Positions 5,827 to 8,814 of a DNA stretch of 8,814 bases are shown piece after piece (the first letter of the stretch is position 1; each line of letters opens with the position of its first letter). Location: NCBI GenBank assembly GCA_002344895.1, contig DDUR01000048.1, positions 1 to 8,814 of the forward strand, read 5' to 3'. The notes below the pieces were generated by a model. It worked only from the letters and a program-made list of their open reading frames with translations. It made no database searches and had not been told where the DNA came from. This stretch comes from Ignavibacteria bacterium UBA2333 (GTDB taxonomy: Bacteria > Bacteroidota > Ignavibacteria > Kapaibacteriales > Kapaibacteriaceae). Both the position numbers and the translations under genes were made by a program.

Positions 5827-6681
5827 ATGATCAGCGCTCAAACAGTGAAGGAACTGCGCGACCAGACAGGCGCAGGAATGGCCGACTGTAAGAAGGCCCT
5901 TGAAGAATCACAAGGTGACATGCAGGAAGCCATCGAGTGGCTCCGTAAGCGTGGTGCCGCTTCTGCTGCAAAACGCTCCGACCGTGAAGCCAATGAAGGT
6001 ATCGTTGTTGCCAAAACGTCGGCCGACGGTAAGATTGCGGCCATCGTTGAAGTGAACTGCGAAACGGACTTTGTTGCTCGTAACGATGAGTTCGTAAACT
6101 ATGCAAATGCCATCTGTGATGCCGTGCTTGCCAACGACGTAAAGTCTGAGGACGAGTTGTGGACAATCAATGTTGGTGGTAAGACACTTGGTAACCTTCG
6201 TGATGAAATCCTTGCCAAGTTCAGCGAGCGTATCGGTCTGCGTCGTTTTGAGCGTATCGAAACAAACGGCCACATCACGGACTACATCCACGCTGGTAAC
6301 CGCCTTGCCGTTCTCGTTGAATTTGATGCCCCGTCACTTGCAGCCGATGCCGTAAAGGGTATGGCTCGTGACGTTGCTATGCAGGTAGCGGCTATGCAGC
6401 CACAGTACGTTAACCGTGAAAGTGTTGACACTGCGGCAATTGCCAAGGAAATTGAGATCTACAAGCAGCAGGCCATCCAGGAAGGAAAGAAGGAAGACAT
6501 CGCCGAGCGTATCGCTAACGGCCGTCTTGAGAAGTTCTACCAGGAAGTGGTCCTCATCGAACAGACGTTCGTAAAGGATCCAAGCCGCACGGTAAAGGAC
6601 ATTCTTGCAGATCTTGCAAAGTCGATCGGCAGCGATGTGAAGGTTCGTTCCTTCCGTCGGTACTATCTTGGCGAACAATAA
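5827..6681 (+). CDS. tsf: Translation elongation factor Ts (EF-Ts)
   Basis: This 284-residue protein is the guanine nucleotide exchange factor that releases GDP from EF-Tu in the cytoplasm. The N-terminal domain starts with the typical ELRDQTGAGMADCKKAL (9-25). The core contains the TDFV motif (80-83), which inserts next to the nucleotide site of EF-Tu. The dimerisation region follows and the C-terminal segment is complete (VKVRSFRRYYLGEQ). Length matches the long two-subdomain form seen in Escherichia coli. A run of seven T at 5797-5803 lies in the gap after rpsB, but no hairpin precedes it, so I do not read it as a terminator. Confidence 0.97.
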   Translation: MISAQTVKELRDQTGAGMADCKKALEESQGDMQEAIEWLRKRGAASAAKRSDREANEGIVVAKTSADGKIAAIVEVNCETDFVARNDEFVNYANAICDAVLANDVKSEDELWTINVGGKTLGNLRDEILAKFSERIGLRRFERIETNGHITDYIHAGNRLAVLVEFDAPSLAADAVKGMARDVAMQVAAMQPQYVNRESVDTAAIAKEIEIYKQQAIQEGKKEDIAERIANGRLEKFYQEVVLIEQTFVKDPSRTVKDILADLAKSIGSDVKVRSFRRYYLGEQ

Positions 6682-6702
6682 GTCGAACCATTCGAGGCGC
6701 CG

Positions 6703-7416
6703 ATGACGCCGCGTTACCGCCGCATCCTGCTTAAGCTCAGTGGGGAATCCCTCATGGGCGAGCAGCAGTTCGGAATAGATCCTGCCGTTCTTCGGGCCTT
6801 TGCCGAAGACGTCAAGGAAGCATTTGATCTCGGTGTCGAGATCGGCATTGTCTTTGGCGGCGGCAACATCTTCCGAGGTGTGCAGGCGTCGGCAAAGGGT
6901 ATCGACAAGGTGTCGGGTGACCAAATGGGTATGCTCGCCACCGTCATAAACTGCATTGCTTTTCAGAACGCCCTGGAGTCGCTCGGTGTGCCGACGCGAC
7001 TCCAGACGGCGATACGCATGGATCAGATTGCCGAGAGTTTTATCCGGCGTCGTGCCATGCGTCATCTAGAAAAGGGTCGCGTTGTTGTGTTTGGTGCCGG
7101 TACCGGGAATCCATACTTCACAACAGATACAGCTGCTGTTTTGCGTGCTGTTGAGGTTGAGGCAGAAGTTGTTATCAAGGGTACACGTGTTGACGGTATT
7201 TACGACAAGGATCCCGAAAAACACAGTGATGCCGTACGATTTGATGACCTGACGTATCGTGATGTCCTTGAACGCGGCCTTCGCGTTATGGATCTTACGG
7301 CTATCACCATGGCACAGGAAAACGGCAAACCGATCCTTGTCTTCGATATGAATCAGCGCGGAAATCTGCGCAGACTCATGCTCGGCGAGAACGTCGCCAC
7401 CATCGTTCACGATTGA
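6703..7416 (+). CDS. pyrH: Uridylate kinase (UMP kinase)
   Basis: This 237-residue enzyme phosphorylates UMP to UDP with ATP, the step that feeds UTP and CTP synthesis. It is of the bacterial hexameric amino-acid-kinase type. Motifs are LKLSGESLMG (10-19) for phosphate binding, GIVFGGGNIFRG (48-59) for UMP, the GTGNPYFTTDTAAVLRA region, and KGTRVDGIYDKDP near 160-170 for ATP. The C-terminal NLRRLMLGENVATIV is typical. A GAGG at 6694-6697 stands five bases before the ATG. The gene follows tsf by 21 bases and precedes frr by 17, the widespread tsf-pyrH-frr order, so these are almost certainly one transcript. Confidence 0.97.
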   Translation: MTPRYRRILLKLSGESLMGEQQFGIDPAVLRAFAEDVKEAFDLGVEIGIVFGGGNIFRGVQASAKGIDKVSGDQMGMLATVINCIAFQNALESLGVPTRLQTAIRMDQIAESFIRRRAMRHLEKGRVVVFGAGTGNPYFTTDTAAVLRAVEVEAEVVIKGTRVDGIYDKDPEKHSDAVRFDDLTYRDVLERGLRVMDLTAITMAQENGKPILVFDMNQRGNLRRLMLGENVATIVHD

Positions 7417-7420
7417 ATCG

Positions 7421-7426
7421 AAGGAG
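7421..7426 (+). promoter_or_regulatory. Ribosome binding site deciding the frr start
   Basis: AAGGAG stands seven bases before the ATG at 7434. This is the best Shine-Dalgarno match in the window, and it argues against the in-frame TTG at 7413 that overlaps the end of pyrH. Confidence 0.8.
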
Positions 7427-7433
7427 TACGAAC

Positions 7434-7994
7434 ATGCCTGTGAAGAACATTGTCGACGATGCGTCGGCACACATGAAAAAAGCCGTTGAACACGTACAAC
7501 AGCAACTGTCAAAAGTGCGCACAGGCCGCGCCAGTGCTACGTTACTGGATAACGTAAAGGTTGAGTATTACGGCGAGGCAACACCAGTTGGCCAGGTCGG
7601 CAGTATCTCTACTCCTGATGCTCGCTCCATCCTCATTCAACCGTGGGATAGAACAACACTGAATGCCATCGAGAAGGCCATTCTGGCTGCAAACCTTGGT
7701 ATTACACCACAGAGTGACGGACAGGTGATTCGTATTAATGTCCCGCCGCTCACAGAAGAGCGTCGGAAAGACATTGTAAAAATGTGTAAGAAGATTGCCG
7801 AAGAGGGCAAGTTGGCCGTCCGCAATATCCGTCGTGACGCTAACGAAGAACTCAAGAAGGCAGAGAAGACAGAACACTTCTCTGAAGATGAACGCAAACG
7901 TGGTGAGGACGAAGTCCAGAAACACACGGACCGGTACGTAAAAGACATCGACGTTATTCTCGAAGCAAAAGAAAAAGAGGTTATGGAAGAATGA
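7434..7994 (+). CDS. frr: Ribosome recycling factor
   Basis: This 186-residue protein works with EF-G to split the post-termination ribosome. It shows the family's KVRTGRAS motif (27-34), the domain II segment with YYGEATPVGQVGSIS and the IQPWD turn, the NLGITPQSDGQVIRINVPPLTEERRK core, and the long C-terminal helix rich in K and E. Length is the usual 185. I placed the start at ATG 7434 because of the AAGGAG seven bases upstream; a TTG at 7413 would add seven residues that the family lacks. Its TGA stop is the first arm of a perfect inverted repeat that lies between frr and queC. Confidence 0.97.
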   Translation: MPVKNIVDDASAHMKKAVEHVQQQLSKVRTGRASATLLDNVKVEYYGEATPVGQVGSISTPDARSILIQPWDRTTLNAIEKAILAANLGITPQSDGQVIRINVPPLTEERRKDIVKMCKKIAEEGKLAVRNIRRDANEELKKAEKTEHFSEDERKRGEDEVQKHTDRYVKDIDVILEAKEKEVMEE

Positions 7995-8013
7995 TCGATT
8001 CGACAATCGATCA
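7992..8013 (+). promoter_or_regulatory. Perfect 9-bp stem hairpin at the frr stop codon
   Basis: TGATCGATT at 7992-8000 and AATCGATCA at 8005-8013 are exact reverse complements around a CGAC loop. The left arm includes the frr TGA stop. No U-run follows, so a simple terminator is unlikely. It may be a transcript-processing or stabilising element, a translation-coupling structure or a binding site. It lies 25 bases before the likely queC start. Confidence 0.6.
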
Positions 8014-8038
8014 ACACCTTCCTACTCTACGTCCTTCG

Positions 8039-8689
8039 ATGAACGTTGTCCTGCTCAGCGGAGGTATGGACTCCTGCGTTACACTTGCCTATGCCGTGGC
8101 TGAAGGTGGTGAGATTGCTGCACTGCACGTGAACTACGGACAACGGACTCAAGAACGAGAACTTCGAGCCTTTAACGACATCTGTGATGTATACAATGTT
8201 CAGCGCCGGCTTGTTGTAGACATCTCCCATCTCGCTGCTATTGGTGGCAGCAGCCTTACTGATCCAGCCATGCCCGTGTCTGATTATGGGGCAGAAGGGG
8301 CAGTAATACCTTCATCCTACGTTCCCTTCAGGAACGCCAACATCCTCGCCATCGCCGTCAGTTGGGCCGAAGTACTCGGTGCAAACTCCATTTGGATTGG
8401 TGCTGTCGAAGAGGACTCTAGTGGTTACCCTGACTGTCGAGAATCGTTTTTCCGTGCCTTTGAGGCTATGATCGACGAGGGTACCAGGCCCGAAACAAAG
8501 ATTCGTATTCGTACTCCGGTATTACACTCCTCCAAGGCCGACATTGTGCGTGAAGGCCAACGAATGGGAGCTCCCTTACACCTTACTTGGTCATGTTACC
8601 GCAATTCTGACGTTCCCTGCGGAACATGTGACTCCTGTGTTCTCCGCGCCCGCGGCTTTGAGCAAGCTGGAGTTGAAGACGCTGGGTGA
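8039..8689 (+). CDS. queC: 7-cyano-7-deazaguanine synthase (preQ0 synthase)
   Basis: This 216-residue enzyme converts 7-carboxy-7-deazaguanine to preQ0 with ATP and ammonia, in the pathway to queuosine in tRNA. The PP-loop SGGMDSC (7-13) binds ATP pyrophosphate. HVNYGQRTQERE, the VPFRNANILAIA segment and AVEEDSSGYPDCR are all typical of QueC. Four cysteines near the end (C186, C194, C197, C200) form the structural zinc site. An alternative ATG at 7991 overlaps the frr stop as ATGA. I prefer 8039 because QueC proteins usually begin just before the PP-loop, and the extra 16 residues would be encoded by the inverted repeat. No queD, queE or queF gene is in the window. The stop codon lies inside the first unit of a 10-bp tandem repeat, so the last few residues (EDAG) may have been shaped by repeat expansion. 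Confidence 0.93.
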   Translation: MNVVLLSGGMDSCVTLAYAVAEGGEIAALHVNYGQRTQERELRAFNDICDVYNVQRRLVVDISHLAAIGGSSLTDPAMPVSDYGAEGAVIPSSYVPFRNANILAIAVSWAEVLGANSIWIGAVEEDSSGYPDCRESFFRAFEAMIDEGTRPETKIRIRTPVLHSSKADIVREGQRMGAPLHLTWSCYRNSDVPCGTCDSCVLRARGFEQAGVEDAG

Positions 8690-8747
8690 CGCGTGCTGAC
8701 GCTGGGCGACGCTGGGTCACGCTGGGTAACGCTGGGTAACGTTGGGT
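8681..8747. repeat. 10-bp tandem repeat array overlapping the queC 3' end
   Basis: Seven consecutive units with consensus GCTGGGTNAC start at 8681, 8691, 8701, 8711, 8721, 8731 and 8741. The second is diverged and the last is cut short. The first unit contains the TGA stop of queC. The final bases GGGTGTTCG (8744-8752) match the reverse complement of part of the 21-bp repeat upstream of rplM. Confidence 0.9.
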
Positions 8748-8769
8748 GTTCGGCTTCGCTTCGCGGCGT

Positions 8770-8784
8770 GCTCGCTGCGCGAGC
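8770..8784 (+). terminator. GC-rich hairpin downstream of queC
   Basis: GCTCGC at 8770-8775 pairs with GCGAGC at 8779-8784 around a TGC loop. It lies about 80 bases after the queC stop and could end the operon transcript. There is no clear U-run, so the terminator role is uncertain; it may instead belong to the surrounding repeat sequence. Confidence 0.4.
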
Positions 8785-8790
8785 GGCATT

Positions 8791-8814
8791 CTCCCCACCT
8801 GCCTCCCCACCTGC
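8791..8814. repeat. 12-bp direct repeat at right window edge
   Basis: CTCCCCACCTGC occurs twice in a row at 8791-8802 and 8803-8814 and probably continues past the edge. Together with the repeat at position 1, it means that both ends of the window fall in tandem repeats. Confidence 0.85.

Overview
This window looks like bacterial chromosome from the Bacteroidota/Chlorobiota/Kapabacteria-type (FCB) part of the tree. Three things point there. The gene order is rplM-rpsI, then rpsB-tsf-pyrH-frr. Some intergenic regions carry the TAnnTTTG promoter element typical of Bacteroidota. Short tandem repeats sit in several intergenic regions. The exact phylum is inferred and was not tested by alignment.

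Layout. Positions 1-199 hold short direct repeats and a candidate promoter. A 62-residue two-helix membrane protein (200-388) is followed almost at once by a Memo-family protein (393-1583, 'AmmeMemoRadiSam system protein B') with an extra N-terminal PqqD-like segment. On the opposite strand lies a compact two-gene module (3546 down to 1668). It encodes an AAA/ABC-type ATPase and, overlapping its 3' end, an RloB-family TOPRIM-like protein. This pair resembles RloA/RloB and AbiL-type anti-phage systems, and it is the main accessory content of the window. Lines sampled from this module are more AT-rich than lines from the flanking genes.

The 339-base gap at 3547-3885 contains a 21-bp tandem repeat (about 5.3 copies). 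It also holds a near-ideal TTG-N19-TAnnTTTG promoter and a short leader hairpin just before rplM. From 3886 onward all genes run on the plus strand: rplM (L13), rpsI (S9), a 233-base gap with a strong hairpin, rpsB (S2), tsf (EF-Ts), pyrH (UMP kinase), frr (ribosome recycling factor) and queC (preQ0 synthase). These form a translation-centred cluster in which pyrH adds pyrimidine nucleotide supply and queC adds tRNA queuosine modification. A perfect 9-bp inverted repeat lies exactly at the frr stop codon.

The 3' end of queC runs into a 10-bp tandem repeat, followed by a GC-rich hairpin and a 12-bp direct repeat at the window edge. The repeats at the left end, in the middle and at the right end share short sub-motifs, which suggests one dispersed intergenic repeat family. 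I found no rRNA, tRNA, CRISPR array, integrase or transposase.
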